DNA of 19,377 nucleotides. Source: an uncultured Selenomonadaceae bacterium (GTDB lineage Bacteria; Bacillota; Negativicutes; Selenomonadales; Selenomonadaceae). Shown here in pieces: positions 7,959 through 14,713 of the stretch (its first letter is position 1; every line of letters starts with the position of its first letter). Below the pieces are notes generated by a model, which was given only the letters and a program-made list of their open reading frames with translations, was not told the DNA's origin and did not search any database. Location of the stretch: NCBI GenBank assembly GCA_902782705.1, contig CACZOL010000216.1, positions 1 to 19,377 on the forward strand. The letters are read 5' to 3'. A program made the translations under genes and the position numbers.

Positions 7959-9473
7959 TTATGCCAATACTTTCATCGTCGGGAACAGCAGTACGTCGCG
8001 GATCGAAGGACTGTCCGTCAAGAGCATGACGAGCCGGTCGACGCCGATGCCGAGGCCGCCCGTCGGCGGCAGGCCGAATTCCAGCGCCGTGACGAAATCC
8101 TCATCCATCATGTGAGCCTCATCGTCGCCCGCTTCCCTCTGTTTCATCTGCTCGACGAAACGCTCGCGCTGATCGATGGGATCGTTCAGCTCGGTGAAGC
8201 CGTTGGCAAGCTCCCGCCCATAGATGAAGAACTCAAAACGGTCAGTGATCATCGGATTTTCCGGATTGCGCTTCGCCAGCGGCGAAATCTCGGTCGGGTG
8301 TCCGGTAATGAACGTCGGCTGCATCAGCGACGCTTCGACCTTTTCCTCAAAGGCCGCGTTCAATATGCCGCCAATGCCGTGACGCTGCTCGTAGGGCACG
8401 CCGATCTCGTCCGCCATGGCCCGGGCCTCGGCTACGTCTTTCGCCGCGAGGAAGTCCTTGCCGGTCGCTTCCTTTACCGCATCGTTCATACTGATACGGC
8501 GCACGTTCGCGAGGTCGATTTCGACGCCCTGATACATAAACTTCTCCGTGCCAAGCACCGTTTTTGCCGCCTCACGGACGATGCCCTCGGTGATGTCCAT
8601 CAAATCGCGATAGTCGGCATAAGCCTGATATATTTCAATCGAAGTAAATTCCGGATTGTGCCGGACGTCGATGCCCTCGTTGCGGAACACGCGGCCCAAC
8701 TCATAGACGCGCTCCATGCCGCCGACGACAAGACGCTTCAGTGAAAGCTCCGTGGCGATACGAAGATACATATCCATATCCAGCGCGTTGTGATGGGTGA
8801 TGAACGGACGCGCCGCCGCGCCGCCGGCAATCGTCGAAAGAACCGGCGTTTCCACTTCTAGGAAGTCCCGCTCGTCCAGATAGCGGCGAATCGCCCGAAT
8901 GATGTTCGTGCGTTTCACGAACGTGTCGAGCACTTCGGGATTCACGATCAAATCAAGATAGCGCTGACGATAGCGAAGCTCCACGTCCTTCAACCCATGG
9001 AATTTTTCCGGCAGCGGACGCAGCGACTTCGACAGCAGCTCAAAGTCGAGCACGATGATCGTGATCTCGCCGCGCTGCGTCTTGAACACGCGTCCCTCGA
9101 TACCGATGATGTCGCCGATGTCCAACAGGCGGAACTGCCCGTACTTTTCCTCGCCCAACACGTCATATTTAAAATAGATTTGCATACGACCCGACATATC
9201 CATCAGCTCGGCAAAACTTGCCTTGCCGTGGCCGCGCTTCGCCATCAGGCGCCCAGCGAGTCGAACCTTCGGTCCGTCTTCCTCACCTTCCAGCTCGTCG
9301 AAACGGTCGCGAATATCCTGCGCGTGATATGTAACTTCATAGCGATGTCCGAAAGGCGCGACGCCCATTTCTTCAAAAGTCTTCAGCTTGTCGCGCCGAA
9401 TCTGCATCATCTCGTTGATGTCCTCAACGCGCGGCGCGGCCTGTCCGCCTTTCTTCTGCTGCTCGTTTCCCAC
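7959..9473 (-). CDS. lysS: Lysyl-tRNA synthetase (class II)
   Basis: It charges tRNA-Lys with lysine. The 504-residue length is normal for class II LysRS. There is an N-terminal OB-fold anticodon-binding domain (about residues 70-150: VRLAGRLMAKRGHGKASFAEL). Class II motif 1 is near 180-212 (NIIRAIRRYLDERDFLEVETP). Motif 2 has RVFRNEGIDVRHNPEFTSIE (about 261-280). Motif 3 is close to the C-terminus (GLPPTGGLGIGVDRLVMLLT). The start is GTG at 9473, supported by GGAG 8 nt upstream; the first residues are a poorly conserved basic tail. It follows greA by 21 nt and shares its promoter. Its 3' end faces the exporter gene across a bidirectional terminator. No T-box leader is seen. Confidence 0.98.
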   Translation of the reverse strand: MGNEQQKKGGQAAPRVEDINEMMQIRRDKLKTFEEMGVAPFGHRYEVTYHAQDIRDRFDELEGEEDGPKVRLAGRLMAKRGHGKASFAELMDMSGRMQIYFKYDVLGEEKYGQFRLLDIGDIIGIEGRVFKTQRGEITIIVLDFELLSKSLRPLPEKFHGLKDVELRYRQRYLDLIVNPEVLDTFVKRTNIIRAIRRYLDERDFLEVETPVLSTIAGGAAARPFITHHNALDMDMYLRIATELSLKRLVVGGMERVYELGRVFRNEGIDVRHNPEFTSIEIYQAYADYRDLMDITEGIVREAAKTVLGTEKFMYQGVEIDLANVRRISMNDAVKEATGKDFLAAKDVAEARAMADEIGVPYEQRHGIGGILNAAFEEKVEASLMQPTFITGHPTEISPLAKRNPENPMITDRFEFFIYGRELANGFTELNDPIDQRERFVEQMKQREAGDDEAHMMDEDFVTALEFGLPPTGGLGIGVDRLVMLLTDSPSIRDVLLFPTMKVLA

Positions 9474-9494
9474 TTGTTCTTCTCCTATTCCCGA

Positions 9495-9971
9495 TTACGA
9501 TTTGATCTTCATGATCTTATACTTGATCGTCCCGACCGGAGCCTGCACCTCGACGACCTTGCCGACTTTCTGACCAAGAATCGCAGCGCCCACCGGAGAC
9601 TCATTGGAAATGCGCATAGCCTCGGGGTCCGCCTCCGCCGTGCCGACAAGGGTATATTCCATATCCTCGTTGAATTCCATATCGCGAACGACGACTTTGC
9701 ATCCCATCGTCACGACATTCTTCGGCTTTTTCTCCTCGGAAATGACCTCGACATTACGAAGCTTCTGTTCGAGCTCCTGGATACGCCCCTCGATGAAAGC
9801 CTGCTCGTTTTTCGCATCGTCGTACTCCGAGTTTTCGCTGATATCACCAAATGCAATCGCCTGCTTGATACGCTCCGCGACCTCGATACGACGTACGCTT
9901 TTCAGGTTTTCCAGTTCGTCCTGAAGCTTTTTCAGGCCGTCTTTCGTCAAAATCATTTTCTGATCCGCCAT
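9495..9971 (-). CDS. greA: Transcript cleavage factor GreA
   Basis: GreA enters the secondary channel of RNA polymerase and stimulates cleavage of backtracked RNA, rescuing stalled complexes. The protein is 158 residues, the standard length. It starts with the coiled-coil domain (MILTKDGLKKLQDELENLK), whose tip carries the two acidic residues in FGDISENSEYD (D43 and E46). The C-terminal FKBP-like domain has ISNESPVGAAILGQKVGKVV. The ribosome binding site is AAGGGG, 9 nt before ATG. It is the first gene of greA-lysS. It has a perfect-consensus promoter and a stable hairpin in its leader. Confidence 0.98.
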   Translation of the reverse strand: MADQKMILTKDGLKKLQDELENLKSVRRIEVAERIKQAIAFGDISENSEYDDAKNEQAFIEGRIQELEQKLRNVEVISEEKKPKNVVTMGCKVVVRDMEFNEDMEYTLVGTAEADPEAMRISNESPVGAAILGQKVGKVVEVQAPVGTIKYKIMKIKS

Positions 9972-10004
9972 CGACTATTACCCCTTTTTCTTTCAATCGA
10001 AGAA

Positions 10005-10027
10005 GTGCCAAGGACGCGCCCTGGCAC
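10005..10027 (-). other. Hairpin at the 5' end of the greA leader
   Basis: GTGCCAAGG (10005-10013) and CCCTGGCAC (10019-10027) form a 9-position stem with one mismatch and a 5-nt loop. It starts about 6 nt after the predicted transcription start, so the greA mRNA would carry a stable stem at its 5' end. No U-run follows on the minus strand (TTCTTCGATTG comes next), so it is not a standard terminator. It could stabilise the mRNA or be a regulatory element. Function is not shown by the sequence. Confidence 0.55.
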
Positions 10028-10040
10028 AAACTTTCCACTT

Positions 10041-10069
10041 ATTATAATTATTTTGCCGGCCATTGTCAA
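10041..10069 (-). promoter_or_regulatory. Perfect-consensus sigma-A promoter for greA-lysS
   Basis: On the minus strand TTGACA (10064-10069) is followed by a 17-nt spacer and TATAAT (10041-10046). Both hexamers are exact consensus. Predicted transcription start is near 10033, giving a leader of about 62 nt. Confidence 0.92.
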
Positions 10070-10086
10070 CGCGCGAAAAGATGCCC

Positions 10087-10129
10087 GCGACGCTTCGTCC
10101 GGGAACTGCTCCCGTGCGTCGCACTTTTT
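10087..10129 (+). terminator. Terminator-like hairpin between the greA and sulfotransferase promoters
   Basis: GCGACGC (10087-10093) pairs perfectly with GCGTCGC (10116-10122). Inside, CGGGA (10100-10104) pairs with TCCCG (10110-10114). On the plus strand it is followed by ACTTTTTC, the form of an intrinsic terminator. No plus-strand gene lies directly upstream; the nearest, the LysE-family gene, already ends at 7938. It may block antisense transcription running through greA-lysS toward the sulfotransferase gene, or the palindrome may be an operator between the two divergent promoters. Confidence 0.5.
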
Positions 10130-10130
10130 C

Positions 10131-10158
10131 TTGCACGAAAGAACTGAAATCGTATAAA
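10131..10158 (+). promoter_or_regulatory. Probable promoter of the sulfotransferase gene
   Basis: TTGCAC (10131-10136), a 16-nt spacer and TATAAA (10153-10158) lie 26 nt before the ATG. The -35 match is only partial, so the promoter may be moderate or need an activator. Confidence 0.5.
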
Positions 10159-10183
10159 ATGATGTTGGAAAGGAAGTGGTAAA

Positions 10184-11395
10184 ATGAACTGGAAACGCAC
10201 TGTGTTTTTTCTCGTACTGGCCGCTTTTATAATGACGGCGCAGGGATTTGTTGTCGGAACGGCCGAGGCGGCGAAAGAGCCGATCGTTGCAAAAGGTTTG
10301 CCGAAGATTTCCGTCGAAGGGAAAACCGATTTACCCGGAAATTTCTTCCTGTCATTTGTATTCAGCCGCAACCTGATCATGCTGAACGGAAAAGGCGAAA
10401 TTGTCTGGTCGAAGCATGAGGAACAGCCTACGGAAGGCGCTCTCACCGGCTGGTGGGACTTCAAGAAGCACGTGGTAAACGGCAAGAATTATTACAGCTA
10501 CCATGACGAGACGGGCGCCTATGACAATTACGGTCTTCGCGGATACGCGCCGGGAGAGCGCGTTATCTTGGACGAGAATTTCAACGAGGTGAAACGAATC
10601 ACCTTCGAGGAATCGGACGTCACGACCAAAGGCGCACCTTTGGACGGTCATGATTTCCTGATGCTGGATCTGGACCACTACATCCTGTCCGGCTATCTCC
10701 ACGACACAGTATACAATATCCCCGGATATCCGCAGGGATCGAAAGTAGTTTATTCCTATCTGCAGGAAGTCGACCACGGAAAAGTAGTCTGGGACTGGAA
10801 AAGCATAGATTATCCTGAACTTGCCGAACTCACTGTGACCGATGCGGACGAAAACGCCAACGATTTCTCAAATGCAAAGACCGATGCACCGGACTATGTG
10901 CATTTCAACGCCATGCGCTTAAACCCGGACGGCCAGCTGGTCTGTTCTTTCCGTCATATCAACTCTGTCCTTTGCCTCGACCGCAATAAACGAAGCGGGC
11001 AAATCTTATGGAAACTCTCCGGTGCCGGAGACGATTTCGGTCTCGCCGAAAGTCTAAAATCCTCTTGTCAACATTATGTGACGATAGGCGGCGATTATTT
11101 GACGCTCTTCGACAACAACAACCGCGAAAAAAATACGCGTCTCATTTCCTATAAATTCAACGCCACGCGTCGAAACATCGACGTCGTCCGCATCTTCGCT
11201 TTCCCTGAAAAATTCTCCTATGCCTGCGGCTCCGTCCAGCATTTGCCCGGAGATATCCATGTCATCGGCTGGGGATGGGCGGTAAGAGACGCGGAATGTA
11301 TGTCCGTCTATGATTTTTCCATGAGGAAAAAACTGATGTCCGTCACACTGGCGAATCCGAAAGATATTACCTACCGATGCGTATATTACGATTGA
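10184..11395 (+). CDS. Exported arylsulfate sulfotransferase family protein
   Basis: A 403-residue protein of the ASST (arylsulfotransferase) family. These exported beta-propeller enzymes move sulfate from one phenolic sulfate ester to another phenol without PAPS. Residues 1-30 are a signal peptide (MNWKRTVFFLVLAAFIM, ending GTAEAA). ASST-type motifs follow in order: GHDFLML (H156), DYVHFNAMRLNPDGQLVCSF (H240), RHINSVLCLD (R257) and CQHY...LFDNNN (H297). The order and spacing resemble the active-site His, His, Arg, His set of the enterobacterial enzyme, where the last His carries the sulfate. Six cysteines are present, so a disulfide is possible, but no Dsb-type gene is nearby. AAGGAAG lies 7 nt before ATG. 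The gene stands alone, divergent from greA, and ends at a terminator. The family call is firm; the substrate is unknown. Confidence 0.85.
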   Translation: MNWKRTVFFLVLAAFIMTAQGFVVGTAEAAKEPIVAKGLPKISVEGKTDLPGNFFLSFVFSRNLIMLNGKGEIVWSKHEEQPTEGALTGWWDFKKHVVNGKNYYSYHDETGAYDNYGLRGYAPGERVILDENFNEVKRITFEESDVTTKGAPLDGHDFLMLDLDHYILSGYLHDTVYNIPGYPQGSKVVYSYLQEVDHGKVVWDWKSIDYPELAELTVTDADENANDFSNAKTDAPDYVHFNAMRLNPDGQLVCSFRHINSVLCLDRNKRSGQILWKLSGAGDDFGLAESLKSSCQHYVTIGGDYLTLFDNNNREKNTRLISYKFNATRRNIDVVRIFAFPEKFSYACGSVQHLPGDIHVIGWGWAVRDAECMSVYDFSMRKKLMSVTLANPKDITYRCVYYD

Positions 11396-11416
11396 TCCCA
11401 AGAATGCGCCCATGAA

Positions 11417-11458
11417 AAAGGGATTGCCGAAGAAGCACGCTTCATCGACAATCCCTTT
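11417..11458. terminator. Bidirectional terminator between the sulfotransferase and GerMN genes
   Basis: AAAGGGATTG (11417-11426) pairs perfectly with CAATCCCTTT (11449-11458). The stem continues inward as CGAAGAAGC with GCTTCATCG (one mismatch), leaving a very small loop. The right side runs into CTTTTATG and the left side has GAAAAAG, so it can serve both converging genes. Confidence 0.87.
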
Positions 11459-11484
11459 CTTTTATGAGCTATTCTAAAATCAGA

Positions 11485-12063
11485 TCACTGCACGAGTCCC
11501 GTCGGACGTGTAAAAGGCTCGCTCGTGTCGAGATGGCCCGCAATCGTCTCGATGCGCTCCCCCTCAACCGTCAAAAGCACGCGCTCCACTTCGGGGAATT
11601 CCGTCAACGTATTGACGAGCGCGCTCACAAGCATCTGTTCTCCCGTGGATCCGCCGATAAACTTATGCGTCAGCTCCTTGCTGAAATCCACCGTCGCAAG
11701 GCCGTCCGCGACTTTGACGCTGCGAACCGTAACACCTTTCGGGAAAATCCCCGTAAGTCCCGGCTCTTTCGTTCCGGCGACCAGCTCTTTCACCGCCGCC
11801 GTATATTTGTCGTCCGTCGGCACATTGACTTTCACGGAACCCAGTCCGTCTCCCGCGTCGTTCGGAAAATACAGCTTGACCTCCGTCTGCCCCGCTGCAG
11901 CTGGATTCGTTGCGCCCGGCGTCACCGGCTTCGTCGTCGCCGGCTTCACGGGAGCGGTCGCCGAAGATTTTTGCTCCGGCTTGCCGTTTTCCTCACAGCC
12001 CGCCGTCAAAAGAAGGAGCGCCGTCATTGCCGCGGCCATAGCCGCCTTTCCTATCATCTTCAT
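11485..12063 (-). CDS. GerMN-domain lipoprotein
   Basis: A 192-residue lipoprotein. MKMIGKAAMAAAMTALLLL leads to the lipobox LTAGC (C23). A Thr/Pro/Ala-rich linker follows (about residues 30-58), then one GerMN domain (KLYFPND, AVKELVAGTKEP, IFPKGVTVRSVKVADG, ATVDFSKEL, NTLTEFPEVERVLLTVEGE). GerMN domains occur in the spore germination protein GerM and in many lipoproteins of non-spore-formers; their biochemical role is not settled. I chose ATG 12063 because GGAAGG lies 8 nt before it and a lipoprotein signal begins there. The frame is open further up to a TTG at 12123, overlapping the amidase gene, which is less likely. It is the last gene of the envelope operon and lies next to an amidase, so a role in peptidoglycan or envelope maintenance is inferred. 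Confidence 0.88.
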   Translation of the reverse strand: MKMIGKAAMAAAMTALLLLTAGCEENGKPEQKSSATAPVKPATTKPVTPGATNPAAAGQTEVKLYFPNDAGDGLGSVKVNVPTDDKYTAAVKELVAGTKEPGLTGIFPKGVTVRSVKVADGLATVDFSKELTHKFIGGSTGEQMLVSALVNTLTEFPEVERVLLTVEGERIETIAGHLDTSEPFTRPTGLVQ

Positions 12064-12091
12064 CTCTATCGCCTTCCGTCCCATAATATCA

Positions 12092-13144
12092 TCAAGTCCC
12101 ACTGGCGGCAAAATAATTTGCAAGTCCTTCCGCTATACCCTGCGCCATTTCATTCTGGAAATCCTCGTCCGCGAGCAGATACCCTTCCACGTCGTTCGTG
12201 ATAAAAGCAAGCTCCACCAGAGCGGCGGGCATCGACGAATGACGGCAAACATAGAATCGCGCTTCATGAATACCGCGATCCCTTCGATCGCCATGCTCGA
12301 CCATCGCGTCTTGTAAATTCTGTGCCAAAAGAGCATCCAACCACGTCTTCGGATAATAATACGTAGCCGTGCCGTTAGACGAAGAACTCGTAAACGCGTT
12401 GCAGTGAATACTGACAAAAACATCGACGTTCGGCGTAAAAGCGCCGTAATCGACACGCGCCTGCAGTTCCTGATAGTCTGTTGCAGTCGGGCCGTACACG
12501 TCCCGATCGTCCTCGCGCGTCATGACGACATGAACGCCGGAATTTTCAAGAATGTCCCTGACCTTTTCTGAGACTTCCAAGGTAATGTCCTTCTCCCGAA
12601 TGCCGCCGACGCCGACTGCCCCCGAATCGGTACCGCCATGACCGGGGTCGATGACGATGGTTCGTCCTTTCAGACCGGCCACATGGCCTCGCCTGCCGCC
12701 CTCGCCATAAATCTCAATGATGAGCCGGTTCGGTTTTCCGGCATGACGATCTTTTTCCAGCGTATAGACGCGATAGTTTTGCTCCGATGCCGGAACCTGC
12801 ATCGAAACCGCCACACGCAGCTTTTTCCCCGATTCCTGGAATCGGAGCGTTTTCGCAAACTGCCGGTCCAGCGGTATCTCGGCACGAACGTCGCCTTTTT
12901 CCGCCTTGTCGATTTCAACAGTCAGCCGATTCGGATGCAAGATACCGTCGCCTTTGACCGTATAGTCTTTGATTGGGCCGTTCATGCCGATCTCAATGCG
13001 CAAAAATGACGATCGCCCTTCCGTCACCACCTGCGACTGGAAAGAAACCACCCTGCGAGCGGACGCCGCAAACGCTATGGAAGGTATCAGCCACAAACAA
13101 AGCGCAAGCAACCCCAAAAAGCGCGTCCAGTATGTCTTTCTCAT
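12092..13144 (-). CDS. N-acetylmuramoyl-L-alanine amidase with N-terminal AMIN-like domain
   Basis: A zinc amidase (Amidase_3 family) that cuts the bond between MurNAc and the stem peptide. The protein is 350 residues. A signal peptide ends near residue 28 (LIPSIAFAASA). An AMIN-like beta domain spans about 30-147 (LRIEIGMNGPIKDYTV, NRLIIEIYG). The catalytic domain (about 160-346) has the zinc-binding and catalytic set: IDPGHGG (H169), GIREKDI (E184), SIHCNA (H247) and VELAFITN (E311). The architecture resembles AmiC-type cell-separation amidases, where the AMIN domain directs the enzyme to the septum. The ATG overlaps the stop of the DUF3006 gene in ATGA, implying translational coupling. The next gene downstream is the GerMN lipoprotein. 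Confidence 0.95.
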   Translation of the reverse strand: MRKTYWTRFLGLLALCLWLIPSIAFAASARRVVSFQSQVVTEGRSSFLRIEIGMNGPIKDYTVKGDGILHPNRLTVEIDKAEKGDVRAEIPLDRQFAKTLRFQESGKKLRVAVSMQVPASEQNYRVYTLEKDRHAGKPNRLIIEIYGEGGRRGHVAGLKGRTIVIDPGHGGTDSGAVGVGGIREKDITLEVSEKVRDILENSGVHVVMTREDDRDVYGPTATDYQELQARVDYGAFTPNVDVFVSIHCNAFTSSSSNGTATYYYPKTWLDALLAQNLQDAMVEHGDRRDRGIHEARFYVCRHSSMPAALVELAFITNDVEGYLLADEDFQNEMAQGIAEGLANYFAASGT

Positions 13145-13374
13145 GACCGACGCCCCCTCAGCGTTTCCAAGAGACGCGCCGCTTCTTCCCGTGCGCTTTG
13201 CGTCGCATCCGTATCATAAACAATATTCATACGAAGATAATCCCCCTCGTTCAATCCTTCCGGCAGTTCCTTCGCCGGAAAAATCGCCTGCCGCTCGTCT
13301 TCGCCGACAAGCAGCACGGCATTCTCACCTTCAAAGCGGTCGATTACCGCCGTCGTTTTTCTTTCGCTCATCAT
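13141..13374 (-). CDS. DUF3006 family small protein
   Basis: A 77-residue cytoplasmic-looking protein with the DUF3006 pattern: TAVIDRFEGENAVLLVG, then FPAKELPEGLNEGDYLRM. There is no signal peptide or membrane segment. The function is unknown; DUF3006 genes often lie beside ComEC-like metallo-beta-lactamase genes, as here. Its ATG (13374) overlaps the stop of the upstream gene in ATGA. Its own stop overlaps the amidase start in the same way, so three genes are translationally linked. A second ATG follows directly (13371). Confidence 0.85.
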   Translation of the reverse strand: MMSERKTTAVIDRFEGENAVLLVGEDERQAIFPAKELPEGLNEGDYLRMNIVYDTDATQSAREEAARLLETLRGRRS

Positions 13375-14282
13375 GATTCCGCTCCGGCGTCGTTTTTCTG
13401 GCCCCGTTCCTGCTCGATCGTATATGTTTTCCCATCGGTTTTGACCGTGACGGTCCCGTTGCGGTCGGTACGATAATAATCCATTTCATATTTTTCGTAC
13501 CGAGCAAGCACCGACGGATGCGGACAATGGTATTCGTTATCTGCACCGCAGGAAATAATGACTGCGCCCGCGCCCAGCGCTCGCAAGAAGGCCGAACCGG
13601 ACGCCGTCTTGCTGCCGTGATGGCCGGCTTTCAAGACTTGGCAACGAATATCCGTCGCTGCGTGACGCGCCAAAATCCCCTCTTCCGTGGGTGTTTCCGC
13701 GTCTCCCGTCAGCATCATCGCAAAACTCCCATATTGAAGCCGGGCGACGATGGAGTTCAGATTCAGATTTAAGCGGCCGTTTTGCATCCCCCGCTCGTCC
13801 ACCATCTCTTGCGTCGGACTCAGCACATGGAGCGTCGCGCCGCCGCCGAGGTCGAGGATGTCGCCGTCCCGAAGCGTCCACGACGGAATTTCTTTCTTTT
13901 GTATCGTCTTCAAATAATCGCGGTACACATTCGTCGAAGTCGGCTGTCCGTTGTCATAAACCGCCTTGACGTCGCACGCACGAAATACCGTCGCCGTGCC
14001 GCCGATATGATCGCGATGCGGATGCGTGATAATCAATTTGTCGATCCGGCGCACGCCTTCACGCCGCAGCGCCGCCCGTAATTTCTCCGTCTGGCCCGTA
14101 TCGCTCGTATCCATAAGCACCGTCTGCTCCGGCGTCCGAATCAAGACTGCGTCGCCCTGTCCGACGTCCAGCACCTTAACGGTAACGCCCGTTTCTGGAG
14201 GAGGCGCAGGCGAATCAAAGCCACAGCCCGCGAACAATAAAGAAAAGACGACGAGCAGCGCCGCCCTCATCAATCTTCGCAC
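13371..14282 (-). CDS. ComEC/Rec2-like metallo-beta-lactamase lipoprotein
   Basis: A 303-residue metallo-hydrolase like the C-terminal domain of the DNA-uptake protein ComEC, but freestanding and lipid-anchored. The signal leads to the lipobox LFAGC (C20). Domain features are VLDVGQGDAVLIRTP, the metal motif THPHRDHIGG (H87, H89, D91, H92), MMLTGDAE (D194), VLKAGHHGSKTA (H221) and CPHPS near the end. All expected metal ligands seem present, so it is probably active. Substrate (DNA, RNA or another phosphoester) is unknown. The start is GTG at 14282, with GGAAGGA rather far upstream (11 nt). ATG at 14270 would give an equally good lipoprotein signal. It lies 4 nt after the small membrane protein and overlaps DUF3006. 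No competence genes are in the window. Confidence 0.9.
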   Translation of the reverse strand: MRRLMRAALLVVFSLLFAGCGFDSPAPPPETGVTVKVLDVGQGDAVLIRTPEQTVLMDTSDTGQTEKLRAALRREGVRRIDKLIITHPHRDHIGGTATVFRACDVKAVYDNGQPTSTNVYRDYLKTIQKKEIPSWTLRDGDILDLGGGATLHVLSPTQEMVDERGMQNGRLNLNLNSIVARLQYGSFAMMLTGDAETPTEEGILARHAATDIRCQVLKAGHHGSKTASGSAFLRALGAGAVIISCGADNEYHCPHPSVLARYEKYEMDYYRTDRNGTVTVKTDGKTYTIEQERGQKNDAGAES

Positions 14283-14286
14283 GCCG

Positions 14287-14601
14287 CTATCGGTCCTTCC
14301 CCAGGACGGCCTGATTCAGCCGCGTAAAATAAATGCGGGCGAGCAAAAACAAAAACCACATCAAAAACGACGTCATATAGATAACGTCGACCAGCGTGAC
14401 GTTCGAAAAATCAATGCGCGAAATAACGATGCCACCGACAATCAAGATGATAAAATCCAGCGGCTTGATCCAAACGAAGATCTTCTGTAACCTGGCCGTC
14501 AACGCGGCCAATTTTCCTTTTTTCTCTTCCTGCGCCGGTATTTCCAAAGGTTCCGGCACGGGAATCGGCTGCGGACGGTTCATATGCTTTCGACGACTCA
14601 T
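14287..14601 (-). CDS. Small two-TM membrane protein, function unknown
   Basis: A 104-residue protein I do not recognise. Residues 1-45 are polar, with a Pro-rich stretch (RPQPIPVPEPLEIP) then a Lys-rich one. Two hydrophobic helices follow (about PLDFIILIVGGIVIS and VIYMTSFLMWFLFLLARIYF). The C-terminus is short and basic. The start is ATG 14601, with AAAGGAGG (14610-14617) 8 nt upstream. It is the first gene of the envelope operon and lies 4 nt before the lipoprotein metallo-hydrolase, which suggests a shared envelope role. Confidence 0.8.
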   Translation of the reverse strand: MSRRKHMNRPQPIPVPEPLEIPAQEEKKGKLAALTARLQKIFVWIKPLDFIILIVGGIVISRIDFSNVTLVDVIYMTSFLMWFLFLLARIYFTRLNQAVLGKDR

Positions 14602-14648
14602 GCCTTGCGCCTCCTTTACGAAAAACAACCGACATCATTCGGCTTTAT

Positions 14649-14677
14649 AGTATAAGTGAACGCTCTGCAAAAAGCAA
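14649..14677 (-). promoter_or_regulatory. Probable promoter of the five-gene envelope operon
   Basis: On the minus strand TTGCTT (14672-14677), a 17-nt spacer and TATACT (14649-14654) precede the ribosome binding site of the two-TM protein by about 30 nt. Just upstream, AATCC and GGATT form a short hairpin followed by TGCTTTTTGC, which may weakly terminate prfC transcripts, so some readthrough is likely. Confidence 0.55.
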
Positions 14678-14689
14678 ATCCATACAGGA

Positions 14690-14713
14690 TTCTTTCAGAT
14701 TTTCTTTCAGATT
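14690..14713. repeat. 12-bp perfect tandem duplication at the prfC stop codon
   Basis: TTCTTTCAGATT occurs twice in a row (14690-14701 and 14702-14713). On the minus strand each copy carries ATCTGA in the prfC frame, so the duplication creates a second in-frame TGA four codons after the first. It resembles a slippage duplication. Confidence 0.85.

Noticed and set aside
9474..9494. T-box or other riboswitch ahead of lysS
   Set aside because: Only 21 nt separate greA and lysS, and the greA leader is about 62 nt without T-box elements.
8997..10157. 386-codon open frame on the plus strand opposite lysS and greA
   Set aside because: In register with lysS codons, spans two real genes and the greA promoter, and shows no family features.
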